Positions 1 through 7,582 are shown, counted from the stretch's first letter. The stretch: 13,816 nt of DNA from an uncultured Ignavibacteria bacterium (GCA_913060595.1 CAJXSA010000056.1:1-13816), one strand, 5' to 3'. Notes: generated by a model not told the origin, from the sequence alone. Program-made: numbers and translations.

Positions 1-168
1 CGTACCGAGCAGTACAAGGACGGCCGCATTCCCCTGCACACGCTGCGCTCGAACATTGATTACGCCCAGGCCACGGCCAAGACCATTTACGGCACGATCG
101 GCGTGAAGGTCTGGATCTGCAAGGGTGAAGTGCTTGGCAAAAAGGCCAGCCCCGCCACCCGGATGTAA
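1..168 (+). CDS. rpsC: 30S ribosomal protein S3, C-terminal part (partial)
   Basis: The window opens inside this gene; 55 residues and a TAA stop are visible. The segment matches the end of the S3 C-terminal domain: the stretch YKDGRIPLHTLRSNIDYA is followed by YGTIGVKVWICKGEVLG, both hallmarks of S3. S3 lies at the mRNA entry side of the 30S head and takes part in mRNA unwinding. It is followed after 41 bases by rplP, the standard S10-operon order. The 5' part lies outside the window, so start and full length cannot be judged. The tail after the conserved block is short (about ten residues). Confidence 0.95.
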   Translation, partial: RTEQYKDGRIPLHTLRSNIDYAQATAKTIYGTIGVKVWICKGEVLGKKASPATRM

Positions 169-209
169 GCAGCTGTAACACACGAATTGAATTGAAGAAG
201 GATTAGACC

Positions 210-632
210 ATGTTAATGCCCAAACGAGTCAAGTTCAGGAAACAGCAGCGCGGCCGCATGCGGGGCAAGGCGCACCGCGGATCGAGGGTCTCCTTCGGGT
301 CGTTTGGCCTGAAGGCCATGGAGCCTGGCTGGATCACCTCCCGTCAGATCGAAGCGGCACGTGTCGCGCTGACACGCCGCATGAAGCGTGACGGAAAGGT
401 CTGGATCCGCATTTTCCCCGACAAACCCGTTTCGAAGAAGCCGCTCGAGACCCGTATGGGCAAGGGCAAGGGCGCACCCGAGTTCTGGGTGGCCGTCATC
501 AAGCCGGGACGCGTCATGTTTGAAGTCGGCGGTGTGAGCAGTGAACTCGCGCACGAGGCCCTGAAGCTGGCGTCCTACAAGCTTCCGATCAAGGTGAAGA
601 TTGTCACACGTCCTGATTACACAGGCGAATAA
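210..632 (+). CDS. rplP: 50S ribosomal protein L16
   Basis: This 140-residue protein begins MLMPKRVKFRK, like the usual L16 start MLQPKR, which fixes the start at the first ATG rather than the one two codons later. An AGAAGG Shine-Dalgarno sequence lies about ten bases upstream. L16 binds 23S rRNA near the A site and helps organise tRNA binding. The conserved loop RMGKGKG is at residues 82-88; Arg82 corresponds to the E. coli Arg81 that YcfD hydroxylates there. The C-terminal segment ASYKLPIKVKIVTR is typical. Length is normal for the family. It sits between rpsC and rpmC as expected. Confidence 0.97.
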   Translation: MLMPKRVKFRKQQRGRMRGKAHRGSRVSFGSFGLKAMEPGWITSRQIEAARVALTRRMKRDGKVWIRIFPDKPVSKKPLETRMGKGKGAPEFWVAVIKPGRVMFEVGGVSSELAHEALKLASYKLPIKVKIVTRPDYTGE

Positions 633-650
633 GCGCTGGAGAGAGCATAC

Positions 651-854
651 ATGAAGGCTACCGAAATTCGACAGATGAGCACACCGGAAATCCGCGAACG
701 CCTCGCGGAGGACCAGGAGACCTTAACAACGCTGCACTTTCAGCTGGCGAGCGCGCAGCTTGCGAACACATCGCAGATTCCCCTGCTGCGCAGGGATCTG
801 GCGCGAATGAAGACCATTCTGAAGGAACGCGAAATTAGCGGAGAAGAGAAATAA
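651..854 (+). CDS. rpmC: 50S ribosomal protein L29
   Basis: This 67-residue protein has the expected L29 pattern: an N-terminal MKATEIRQMSTPEI helix cap, a central segment LHFQLASAQLANTSQI and a basic C-terminal helix with RRDLARMKTILKERE. L29 is a small two-helix protein near the peptide exit tunnel, next to L23, where the signal recognition particle and trigger factor dock. It lies 18 bases after rplP with a GGAGAG sequence upstream, and only two bases separate its stop from the rpsQ start, so translation of the two is probably coupled. Length is usual for the family (60-70 residues). Confidence 0.96.
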   Translation: MKATEIRQMSTPEIRERLAEDQETLTTLHFQLASAQLANTSQIPLLRRDLARMKTILKEREISGEEK

Positions 855-856
855 CC

Positions 857-1138
857 ATGGCTACTGCACAGGAAAGCACCACCACGACGCGTAACGCCCG
901 CAAGACCAGGATCGGGATCGTTGTTTCCAGCAAGATGAACAAGACGATCACCGTCACGATCGAGCGTCAGGTTCCTCATCCGCTGTACAAGAAGTATTTC
1001 AAGACGAGCAAGAAGTATCTCGTCCATGACGAACACGAGACCGCAGATCTCGGCGACAAGGTGCTCATCATGGAAACCCGTCCGCTGAGCAGGCGCAAGC
1101 GCTGGCGTCTTGTCGAAATCGTTGAACGTGCACGCTAA
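857..1138 (+). CDS. rpsQ: 30S ribosomal protein S17
   Basis: This 93-residue OB-fold protein is an early-assembly protein that binds the 5' domain of 16S rRNA. Conserved segments are GIVVSSKMNKTITVTIER (about residues 20-37), HPLYKKYFKTSKKYLVHDE and the end ETRPLSRRKRWRLVEIVERA. A threonine-rich leader of about 14 residues precedes the core, a little longer than in E. coli S17; the ATG is two bases after the rpmC stop and no later start is plausible. Its purine-rich binding site GGAGAAGAG lies inside the end of rpmC, which fits translational coupling. Confidence 0.96.
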   Translation: MATAQESTTTTRNARKTRIGIVVSSKMNKTITVTIERQVPHPLYKKYFKTSKKYLVHDEHETADLGDKVLIMETRPLSRRKRWRLVEIVERAR

Positions 1139-1155
1139 ACTTGTAGGTAATACCG

Positions 1156-1524
1156 ATGATTCAGGAAGAAACCAATCTCGTCTCCGCCGATAATTCCGGC
1201 GCAAAGAAAATCCGCTGCATCCGCGTCCTCGGCGGTTCGGGCCGGCGCTATGCCTCGGTGGGCGACATCGTGGTCGTCACCGTGAAGTCCGCGTTGCCCG
1301 GCGGCGGCGTGAAAAAGGGAGAAATCTCCCGCGCGGTCATCGTCCGCACGAAGAAAGAATATCGCAGGCCGGACGGTTCCTACATCCGTTTCGATGAGAA
1401 CGCGGCGGTGCTGATCAACCAGAACATGGAGCCGCGCGGCACGCGCATTTTCGGACCGGTGGCACGTGAGCTCCGCGATAAGTCCTTTATGAAAATCGTG
1501 TCGCTCGCACCCGAAGTACTGTAA
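1156..1524 (+). CDS. rplN: 50S ribosomal protein L14
   Basis: This 122-residue protein has the exact usual length of L14. It starts MIQEETNLVSADNSGAKKI and contains the conserved SVGDIVVVTVKSA, GEISRAVIVRTKKEYRR and EPRGTRIFGPVARELR segments. L14 binds 23S rRNA at the subunit interface, forms bridges to helix 14 of 16S rRNA with L19, and is the docking site of silencing factor RsfS. In well-studied bacteria it opens the spc operon; here only 17 bases separate it from rpsQ and no promoter is evident, so the S10 and spc blocks seem to be joined. Confidence 0.97.
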   Translation: MIQEETNLVSADNSGAKKIRCIRVLGGSGRRYASVGDIVVVTVKSALPGGGVKKGEISRAVIVRTKKEYRRPDGSYIRFDENAAVLINQNMEPRGTRIFGPVARELRDKSFMKIVSLAPEVL

Positions 1525-1553
1525 GTCATTTATAACGTAACGCGCGAATAGAA

Positions 1554-1880
1554 ATGAAGATCAAGAAAAACGACATGGTGGTGGTGATTGCCGGCAACTC
1601 CAAGGGACGCAGCGGCAAGGTGCTTCGAGTGTATCCCGAGAAGCAGCGCGTCATCGTTGAAGGCGTGAACATGGTGAGCAGGCATCGCAAGCCGACACAG
1701 ACCAACCCCCAGGGCGGCATCACCCGTCAGGAGGCTCCCGTTCATATCTCCAACGTCATGCTCATCGACCCGAAGGCAAACGAGCCGACCCGCGTGGGCA
1801 AGGCTCCCATCATTGATGAAAACACCGGGAAGACGCGTTACGTCCGACGCAGCGTCGCCACCGGAGAGACCATCGAATAA
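1554..1880 (+). CDS. rplX: 50S ribosomal protein L24
   Basis: This 108-residue protein has an N-terminal KOW motif at about residues 5-30 (KNDMVVVIAGNSKGRSGKV) and the L24 signature NMVSRHRKPTQTNPQGGI followed by EAPVHISNVMLID. L24 is one of the two initiator proteins of 50S assembly and lies at the tunnel exit. Unlike many of its neighbours it lacks a recognisable Shine-Dalgarno sequence: the bases before the ATG read GCGCGAATAGAA. It may depend on translation of rplN, which ends 29 bases upstream. Confidence 0.96.
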   Translation: MKIKKNDMVVVIAGNSKGRSGKVLRVYPEKQRVIVEGVNMVSRHRKPTQTNPQGGITRQEAPVHISNVMLIDPKANEPTRVGKAPIIDENTGKTRYVRRSVATGETIE

Positions 1881-1907
1881 TACAAACGCTGAGAGTTAGC
1901 AAAACAC

Positions 1908-2546
1908 ATGGCATCGAAGAAAGACAAAAAAGGCGCTGCGGCAAAATCCGCGGCGAAAGCGAAGCAGCACGGCGACGATCCCATCGAAAATCTGCGCCTG
2001 TTCGATCGCTACAACGAGACGATCGTCCCCACCATGATGAAGCAGTTCTCCTACAAGAGCATCATGGAAGTTCCGAAGATCGAGAAGGTCAGCGTGAACA
2101 TGGGACTCGGCGACGCCATCCAGGATGCGAAAGTTCTTGAGCAGGCCGCGGATGACCTCGAGACCATCGTGGGTCAGAAAGTGGTCATCACCAAGGCCAA
2201 GAAGAGCATTTCGAATTTCAAGCTGCGTGAGGGCATGCAGATCGGACTTCGTGTCACGCTGCGCCGCGCACGCATGTACGAGTTCCTCGATCGTCTGATC
2301 AGCACGGCCATTCCGCGCATTCGCGACTTCCGTGGTGTTTCGGACAAGTCCTTCGACGGACGCGGCAACTACACGATGGGCGTGAAGGAGCAGATCATTT
2401 TCCCGGAAATCGACGTCGACAAGATCGCGCGTATTTTCGGCATGGACGTCACCATCGTCACGTCGGCCAAGACAGACGAGGAAGCCAAGGCGCTGCTCGA
2501 GCACTTCGGCCTTCCGTTCCGCAAGAAAGAAGTAGCGCAAGCGTAA
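1908..2546 (+). CDS. rplE: 50S ribosomal protein L5 with an N-terminal extension
   Basis: L5 binds 5S rRNA with L18 and L25 in the central protuberance and contacts S13 in bridge B1b. The core from about residue 31 (DRYNETIVPTMMKQFSYKSI) to the end matches the family throughout, including KIEKVSVNMGLGDA, TKAKKSISNFKLREG and the RGNYTMGVKEQIIFPEI block. The protein has 212 residues against about 180 in E. coli; the surplus is mostly a lysine- and alanine-rich leader, residues 1-24, that looks disordered. The only in-frame start before the core is this ATG, so the leader is probably real. The Shine-Dalgarno sequence is weak (GAGAG). Confidence 0.96.
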   Translation: MASKKDKKGAAAKSAAKAKQHGDDPIENLRLFDRYNETIVPTMMKQFSYKSIMEVPKIEKVSVNMGLGDAIQDAKVLEQAADDLETIVGQKVVITKAKKSISNFKLREGMQIGLRVTLRRARMYEFLDRLISTAIPRIRDFRGVSDKSFDGRGNYTMGVKEQIIFPEIDVDKIARIFGMDVTIVTSAKTDEEAKALLEHFGLPFRKKEVAQA

Positions 2547-2575
2547 TCGTTCACGTTAAGAAGAAGGACAGTACC

Positions 2576-2761
2576 GTGGCTCGTAAAGCTCTGATTGTCA
2601 AGGCGAATAGAAAACAGAAATTCGGCGTTCGGGATTACAACCGGTGTCAGCGTTGCGGCCGCCCGCGCGCGTACTATCGCAAGTTCGGCATCTGCCGGCT
2701 CTGCTTCCGCCAGCTCGCGCTGGAAGGAAAGATCCCCGGTGTCCGCAAGGCCAGCTGGTAA
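2576..2761 (+). CDS. rpsN: 30S ribosomal protein S14, short zinc-binding type
   Basis: This 61-residue protein is the short type-Z form of S14. It carries two CxxC pairs (Cys24, Cys27, Cys40, Cys43) that should bind one zinc ion, and ends in the family signature IPGVRKASW. S14 assembles late into the 30S head. The start is GTG at 2576 (MARKALIVKAN), supported by the strong site AAGAAGGA seven bases upstream. The longer zinc-free form of about 89-100 residues is common in many bacteria, including Bacteroides; whether a second rpsN copy exists elsewhere cannot be seen here. Confidence 0.96.
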   Translation: MARKALIVKANRKQKFGVRDYNRCQRCGRPRAYYRKFGICRLCFRQLALEGKIPGVRKASW

Positions 2762-2797
2762 GAGTAATCAAGACGCATTCATCGAATAGAGATCATC

Positions 2798-3187
2798 ATG
2801 ACAGATCCCATTGCAGATTTCCTGACGCGCATTCGCAATGCCGGGCGCGCGCAACACAAACATGTCGACATTCCGGCCTCCAAGATGAAGGTCAGCCTGA
2901 CCGAGATCCTGTACCAGCAGAATTTCATCAACGGCTACTCCATCCTGCAGGACTCGCCGCAGGGCACCGTGCGCATTTACCTGCGCTACCGTGAGGGACA
3001 GCCCGTGATCGCTGGACTCGAGCGCATCAGCACGCCTGGACTGCGCCGGTACATGGGCGCCAACGATATCCCGCGCACGCTCAACGGTCTCGGGGTCACC
3101 ATCGTTTCCACGCCGAAGGGACTGCTCACCGACGCCCAGGCACGTCAGCAGAACGTGGGCGGAGAAGTCCTCTGCAGAATCTGGTAA
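2798..3187 (+). CDS. rpsH: 30S ribosomal protein S8
   Basis: This 129-residue protein begins MTDPIADFLTRIRNA and ends with the S8 signature STPKGLLTDAQARQQNVGGE followed by VLCRIW. S8 binds helix 21 of 16S rRNA and is essential for assembly of the platform. In E. coli it also represses spc-operon translation by binding an mRNA site near rplE; I did not recognise that site here, but I could not fold the RNA. Length is normal, and it lies between rpsN and rplF with spacers of about 30 bases. Confidence 0.97.
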   Translation: MTDPIADFLTRIRNAGRAQHKHVDIPASKMKVSLTEILYQQNFINGYSILQDSPQGTVRIYLRYREGQPVIAGLERISTPGLRRYMGANDIPRTLNGLGVTIVSTPKGLLTDAQARQQNVGGEVLCRIW

Positions 3188-3214
3188 GAGAGTAATCGTT
3201 AAAGGAGTAGCCAC

Positions 3215-3754
3215 GTGTCTAGAGTAGGTAAAAATCCTGTCGTCATTCCTTCCGGTGTGGAAGTGAAGCTCGCAGACGGAGTCATGACGGTGAAAGGCCC
3301 CAAGGGCGAACTGTCCTGTCCCATTCATGCGGACATGAACGTCGCGATCGAAGAAGGCGCCGTCACTGTCACGCGTCCGAGCGACAGCAAGCCGCATCGC
3401 GCCCTGCACGGGACGACGCGCGCGAACATTCAGAACATGGTCACCGGTGTCACCGAAGGCTTCAAGAAAAGTCTTGAAATGGTCGGTGTGGGATACAAAG
3501 CGGAGCTTTCCGGCAGCAATCTCGTGATGAGCATCGGTTTCTCGCATCAGGTTGCCTTCATCCCGCCGCAGGGCATCACCTTCGAAGTGACCTCCGCGAC
3601 CGCGATGAGTGTTTCCGGCATCGACAAGCAGCTCGTCGGACAGATCGCTGCGAAGATTCGCGGCATTCGTCCTCCCGAACCCTACAAGGGCAAGGGCATC
3701 AAGTACTCGGGTGAGTATATCCGCCGCAAGGCCGGCAAGACTGCAAAAGCGTAA
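3215..3754 (+). CDS. rplF: 50S ribosomal protein L6
   Basis: This 179-residue protein has the standard start MSRVGKNPVVIPSGVEV, here from a GTG codon seven bases after a near-perfect AAAGGAG site. It shows the two tandem L6 domains: the first ends near ALHGTTRANIQNMVTGVTEG and the second contains VGVGYKAELSG, LVMSIGFSHQV and the rRNA-binding C-terminal signature IRPPEPYKGKGIKYSGEYI. L6 lies close to the GTPase-associated centre at the base of the L7/L12 stalk. Length is typical. Confidence 0.97.
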   Translation: MSRVGKNPVVIPSGVEVKLADGVMTVKGPKGELSCPIHADMNVAIEEGAVTVTRPSDSKPHRALHGTTRANIQNMVTGVTEGFKKSLEMVGVGYKAELSGSNLVMSIGFSHQVAFIPPQGITFEVTSATAMSVSGIDKQLVGQIAAKIRGIRPPEPYKGKGIKYSGEYIRRKAGKTAKA

Positions 3755-3788
3755 TTGATTAGACCCTGATATCTGGAGAGAAGACAGA

Positions 3789-4163
3789 ATGTCCATTCGG
3801 AAAGTAAAAGCATACAAGATCCGTGATAAGCGGAAAATCCGCATCCGGAAGAAAATCTACGGAACGCCCGAGAAACCGCGTCTTTCGGTGTACCGCAGCC
3901 TCAAGCACATGTATGCGCAGCTCATCGACGACACGCAGGGGATTTCCCTCGGCACCGTGTCGACGAAGACCAAGGATCTGGCGGACGCGGTGAAAGCCGC
4001 CGAAAGCAAGGTCGCGCAGGCTGCGATCATCGGAAAGGAAATCGCCCGTGTCGCGAAGGAAAAGAACATCAGCACCGTGGTGTTTGACCGCAACGGGTAT
4101 CTGTATCATGGACGCGTCAAGGCCGTAGCTGACGGCGCGCGCGAAGGTGGATTACAATTCTAA
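3789..4163 (+). CDS. rplR: 50S ribosomal protein L18
   Basis: This 124-residue protein has the basic N-terminal tail expected of L18 (residues 1-25, many Lys and Arg), then EKPRLSVYRSLKHMYAQLID and the C-terminal signature FDRNGYLYHGRVKAVADGAR followed by EGGLQF. L18 binds 5S rRNA with L5 and helps bring it into the central protuberance. The ATG is preceded by a GGAGAGAAGA stretch. It lies between rplF and rpsE in the normal order. Confidence 0.97.
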   Translation: MSIRKVKAYKIRDKRKIRIRKKIYGTPEKPRLSVYRSLKHMYAQLIDDTQGISLGTVSTKTKDLADAVKAAESKVAQAAIIGKEIARVAKEKNISTVVFDRNGYLYHGRVKAVADGAREGGLQF

Positions 4164-4190
4164 TCAGCAGGATAGCAGAAGGAGTGTTTC

Positions 4191-4712
4191 TTGGCTACAG
4201 TCGTTAAAGCAAGCGAGCTCGAACTGAAAGAGCGCCTTGTGCAGATCAAGCGCGTCGCGAAGGTTGTAAAGGGCGGACGCCGTTTCAGCTTCACCGCCAT
4301 CGTGGTGGTCGGAGACGGAAACGGTCATGTCGGCATCGGTCTCGGCAAGGCAAACGAAGTCACCGACGCCATCTCCAAGGGTGTGGAAGATGCACGCAAG
4401 CGTGTTCTGCGCATCCCCATTATCAAGGGAACCATCCCGCATGCCATCGTCGGCCGTTACGGAGCCGGCAGGGTGGTGCTCAAACCGGCATCGCCGGGTA
4501 CCGGCCTGATCGCTGGTGGCGGCGTCCGCGCCGTTCTTGAGTCTGCCGGCGTGCAGGATATCCTGACCAAGTCCCTCGGGACCTCCAATCAGCACAATGT
4601 CGTCAAAGCGACGATGAACGCGCTGGAGTCCCTCGTCGATGCGCGCAGCATGGCTGACCGTCGCAACATGACGATGCAGGAAGTTTTCACACAAGTCCCT
4701 CAGAGTAAATGA
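4191..4712 (+). CDS. rpsE: 30S ribosomal protein S5
   Basis: S5 is part of the mRNA entry ring and affects decoding accuracy. The 173-residue protein has the N-terminal dsRNA-binding-like domain with FSFTAIVVVGDGNGHVGIGL and the C-terminal domain ending with SAGVQDILTKSLGTSNQHNV. The start is TTG, chosen because AGAAGGAG at 4177-4184 lies six bases upstream and the product then begins MATVVKASELELKERL, which fits the family. The TGA stop overlaps an ATG (ATGA at 4709-4712) in the rpmD frame. Length is typical. Confidence 0.96.
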   Translation: MATVVKASELELKERLVQIKRVAKVVKGGRRFSFTAIVVVGDGNGHVGIGLGKANEVTDAISKGVEDARKRVLRIPIIKGTIPHAIVGRYGAGRVVLKPASPGTGLIAGGGVRAVLESAGVQDILTKSLGTSNQHNVVKATMNALESLVDARSMADRRNMTMQEVFTQVPQSK

Positions 4713-4729
4713 CCGAAACGGATAACGCA

Positions 4730-4915
4730 ATGGCGAAGCTTAAAATCACACAGGTCCGCAGCATCATCGGACGACTCGAGAATCAGAAGCGCACCATCGA
4801 AGCGCTGGGACTCGGCCGCCCCAACCATGTTGTGCTCCAGAACGACACTCCCCAGATACGTGGCATGATCCGCAAGGTTTCCCACCTCGTCAAGGTCGAG
4901 GAAGTGGAAGAATAA
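4730..4915 (+). CDS. rpmD: 50S ribosomal protein L30
   Basis: From the ATG at 4730 the product is 61 residues and begins MAKLKITQVRSIIG, which aligns end to end with bacterial L30 and fits its usual length near 60. It continues with ALGLGRPNHVVLQNDTPQIR and GMIRKVSHLVKVEE. An in-frame ATG at 4709 overlaps the rpsE stop as ATGA and would add seven residues (MTETDNA). Neither start has a strong Shine-Dalgarno sequence; a weak GGA lies eight bases before 4730. The overlapping start could work by reinitiation after rpsE, so the 68-residue form remains possible. L30 is a 50S protein that is not present in all bacterial lineages. Confidence 0.92.
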   Translation: MAKLKITQVRSIIGRLENQKRTIEALGLGRPNHVVLQNDTPQIRGMIRKVSHLVKVEEVEE

Positions 4916-4950
4916 CGCGAACGCTAGAAAAGGAATACGGGTACTATATC

Positions 4951-5418
4951 ATGGCAAATCACCTTGGAAATCTGCGTTACGCAGAAGGTTCACGCAAGAA
5001 GAAGAAACGCATTGGCCGCGGCCAGGGCAGTGGACGCGGCGGAACATCGACGCGCGGCCACAAGGGTGCGCAGTCGCGTTCCGGATACAAGTCCAAGCCC
5101 GGGTTCGAGGGCGGACAGATGCCGCTGCAGCGCCGCGTGCCGAAATTCGGCTTCACCAATATCAACCGCAAGGAGTACCAGGGCATCAACGTCTCCCGTC
5201 TCGAGGAGCTGGTGACCAAGGGCATCATCACCGACGGTGTGATCAACCCGGATGTGCTCTACAACATCGGTATTGTTTCCAAGCGGCGCTCTCTGGTGAA
5301 AATCCTCGGCAGCGGGGATATCAAGAGCAAGCTGGAAATCACGGCGCACGCATTCAGCGCGACCGCGAAAGAGAAAATTGAGGCGGCAGGCGGTACCGCC
5401 ACCACTATTACAGCGTAA
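4951..5418 (+). CDS. rplO: 50S ribosomal protein L15
   Basis: This 155-residue protein has the glycine- and arginine-rich L15 N-terminal region (GRGQGSGRGGTSTRGHKGAQ at about residues 23-42) that threads into 23S rRNA, then GFEGGQMPLQRRVPKFGFTN and a globular C-terminal domain ending in AAGGTATTITA. L15 is a late-assembly protein that reaches toward the peptidyl transferase region. It is followed 13 bases later by secY, the same order as in most bacteria. Its length is slightly above that of E. coli L15 (144). Confidence 0.96.
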   Translation: MANHLGNLRYAEGSRKKKKRIGRGQGSGRGGTSTRGHKGAQSRSGYKSKPGFEGGQMPLQRRVPKFGFTNINRKEYQGINVSRLEELVTKGIITDGVINPDVLYNIGIVSKRRSLVKILGSGDIKSKLEITAHAFSATAKEKIEAAGGTATTITA

Positions 5419-5431
5419 GACAGGTTGATAC

Positions 5432-6772
5432 ATGGCTGGTTTCAGCGAAAGCTTTCGTAACATGTTCAAGATTCAGGAGCTGCGTCAGCGGATCCTGTTT
5501 ACTCTTTTGATGCTGATCATCGTGCGCTTCGGCGCGCATGTGACGCTCCCCGGCGTCAATGCCGGGCTGCTCGCCGACTGGCTGGAGTCCCAGTCCGGTT
5601 CCGGCGGTCTGTTCGGGATGTTTGATCTGTTCGTCGGTGGCGCGTTCAGCAACGCCGCCATCTTCTCGCTGGGTATCATGCCCTATATCACCGCATCGAT
5701 TATCCTTCAGCTGCTGGGCGCGGTGGTACCGTACTTCCAGAAACTGCAGAAAGAAGGCGGTGAGGAAGGACGGAAAAAGATCAACCAGTACACCCGCTAC
5801 GGCACGATATTCATCGCGGCGCTGCAGGGATGGGGCGTGCAGATCCGTCTGCAGAACCTGACCACCCCGAACGGCGGTCCGGTGGTGCCCCCCGAGGTGC
5901 AGGGCATCTTTTTCGCGCTCTCGACCATGATTCTCATCGCGGCGGCGACCATGCTCATGATGTGGATAGGTGAACAGATCACTGAACGCGGCATCGGCAA
6001 CGGTATATCGCTGATCATTTTCGTCGGTATCATCGCCACACTCCCACAGGCGGCGTACGGCGAGTTCACCCGCGGTGAAAACATCATTATCCAGCTCGTG
6101 ATCGTCATCCTCATGGTGTTCATAACTGCGGCCGTGGTCATGGTGACACAGGGGACGAGACGAATACCCGTTCAATATGCGAAACGCGTCGTGGGCCGAA
6201 AGGTGTACGGCGGAGTGACGCAGTACATCCCGTTGCGCGTCAACACGGCGGGCGTCATGCCCATCATCTTCGCGCAGGCGCTGATGTTCATCCCTGAAAC
6301 GGTGACGATGTTCTTCCCCGAGAACGAGTTCATGCAGAACCTCGCGGTGTATTTCCGTTACGACTCCTTTGTCTACGCGGCGATTTACGCGGTGATGATC
6401 ATTTTCTTCACCTATTTCTACACTGCGATTTCGTTCAACCCGCAGGATGTTTCCGACAACATGAAGAAGCAGGGCGGATTCATCCCTGGTATTCGTCCGG
6501 GCGCGCACACGCGCGATTATATCGACAATATCCTGACGAAGATCACACTGCCCGGATCGATCTTCCTGGCAATCGTCGCGGTCCTGCCGACGTTCATGAT
6601 GCGCATGAATGTCACGCCGGGCTTCGCACAGTTTTTCGGCGGCACGAGCCTTCTGATTATTGTTGGCGTCGCCCTTGATACGCTGCAGCAGATCGAATCC
6701 CATCTGCTGATGCGTCACTATGATGGATTCATGAAGAGCGGCAAGATCCGCGGTCGCATCGGCCGCGGCTGA
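5432..6772 (+). CDS. secY: Preprotein translocase channel subunit SecY
   Basis: SecY is the ten-helix pore of the Sec translocon in the inner membrane, through which unfolded secretory proteins pass and membrane proteins are inserted. The 446-residue sequence shows alternating hydrophobic segments along its whole length. Recognisable landmarks are the plug and helix-2 region GGAFSNAAIFSLGIMPYITA (69-88), ERGIGNGISLIIF (185-197), and the cytoplasmic loop KQGGFIPGIRPGAHTRDYID (346-365). Arg355 in that loop corresponds to the E. coli Arg357 needed for SecA-driven transport. The basic C-terminal tail is normal. It begins 13 bases after rplO and is followed by map, not adk. Confidence 0.97.
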   Translation: MAGFSESFRNMFKIQELRQRILFTLLMLIIVRFGAHVTLPGVNAGLLADWLESQSGSGGLFGMFDLFVGGAFSNAAIFSLGIMPYITASIILQLLGAVVPYFQKLQKEGGEEGRKKINQYTRYGTIFIAALQGWGVQIRLQNLTTPNGGPVVPPEVQGIFFALSTMILIAAATMLMMWIGEQITERGIGNGISLIIFVGIIATLPQAAYGEFTRGENIIIQLVIVILMVFITAAVVMVTQGTRRIPVQYAKRVVGRKVYGGVTQYIPLRVNTAGVMPIIFAQALMFIPETVTMFFPENEFMQNLAVYFRYDSFVYAAIYAVMIIFFTYFYTAISFNPQDVSDNMKKQGGFIPGIRPGAHTRDYIDNILTKITLPGSIFLAIVAVLPTFMMRMNVTPGFAQFFGGTSLLIIVGVALDTLQQIESHLLMRHYDGFMKSGKIRGRIGRG

Positions 6773-6796
6773 TCGCGCAGGAGCAGACGTCCGCAC

Positions 6797-7582
6797 ATGA
6801 TTCATCGCAAGACGGAGCAGGAAATAGAACTGATGCGGGAGAGCAATCAGATTGTCTCCGATGTGCATCGCCTGCTCATGTCACATGTCAAACCCGGTGC
6901 ACGGGTTTCGGAGCTGGACGCAATGGCAGAGGATTTTATCCGTGCCAGCGGCGCGCTCCCGGCCTTCAAGGGCTATTCCTCCGGCAGCAGGTCGATTCCG
7001 GACTTTCCGGCGACACTCTGCGTCTCCATCGACGACGAAGTCGTGCATGGTATCCCGACCGAGCGGGCCCTGGAGGAAGGACAGATCGTTTCGATTGACG
7101 TCGGAACGGAGAAAAACGGGTTTTTCGGCGATGGCGCCATAACCCTGCCGGTAGGCAGAGTGGACCCGGAGAAACAGCGCCTGATGGACGTCACCAGGGA
7201 ATCGCTGTTTCGCGGAATCGCGAAAGCGGTGCCGGGCGGCAAGCTGCAGGACATCTCCGCCGCAATTCAGCAGCACGTCGAAGAAAATGGATTTGCCGTG
7301 GTTCGCGACCTCGTCGGACACGGCATCGGAAGGAAGCTGCACGAGGAACCGCCCGTGCCGAATTTCGGCCGCGCGGGAAACGGCCCGACGCTTGACGTCG
7401 GCATGACCCTGGCGATCGAACCCATGGTGAACTACGGCAGCTTCAAGGTCAGGATCGCCGCCAACGGATGGACGGTGCTCACGCGGGACGGTTCCGCGTC
7501 TGCGCATTTTGAGCACACAGTGTACATCTCGAAAGACGGACCAGTAACGCTCACTAATCACTTCGAACGAAAGAATGGCTAA
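6797..7582 (+). CDS. map: Methionine aminopeptidase, type I
   Basis: This enzyme removes the initiator methionine from new proteins when the second residue is small. The 261 residues align with E. coli MetAP (264), and the full metal-binding set can be assigned: Asp101, Asp112, His175, Glu208 and Glu239, plus substrate-site His84 and His182. Typical surroundings are VSIDDEVVHGIP, GHGIGRKLHEEP and LAIEPMVNYG. There is no N-terminal SH3-binding or zinc-finger extension, so it is the short bacterial form. An AGGAG lies 13 bases before the ATG. Its last eight bases overlap the start of infA, which implies coupled translation. Confidence 0.97.
   Translation: MIHRKTEQEIELMRESNQIVSDVHRLLMSHVKPGARVSELDAMAEDFIRASGALPAFKGYSSGSRSIPDFPATLCVSIDDEVVHGIPTERALEEGQIVSIDVGTEKNGFFGDGAITLPVGRVDPEKQRLMDVTRESLFRGIAKAVPGGKLQDISAAIQQHVEENGFAVVRDLVGHGIGRKLHEEPPVPNFGRAGNGPTLDVGMTLAIEPMVNYGSFKVRIAANGWTVLTRDGSASAHFEHTVYISKDGPVTLTNHFERKNG

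Noticed and set aside
2768..3844. Open frame of 358 codons on the minus strand across rpsH, rplF and the start of rplR
   Set aside because: It crosses gene boundaries of three well-conserved ribosomal genes and shows no domain; it is a compositional shadow.
5408..6868. Open frame of 486 codons on the minus strand opposite secY
   Set aside because: It mirrors secY codon use: the product is rich in His, Arg and Asp with no recognisable domain, while the plus strand encodes an unmistakable SecY. Long antisense frames are common opposite GC-rich genes.
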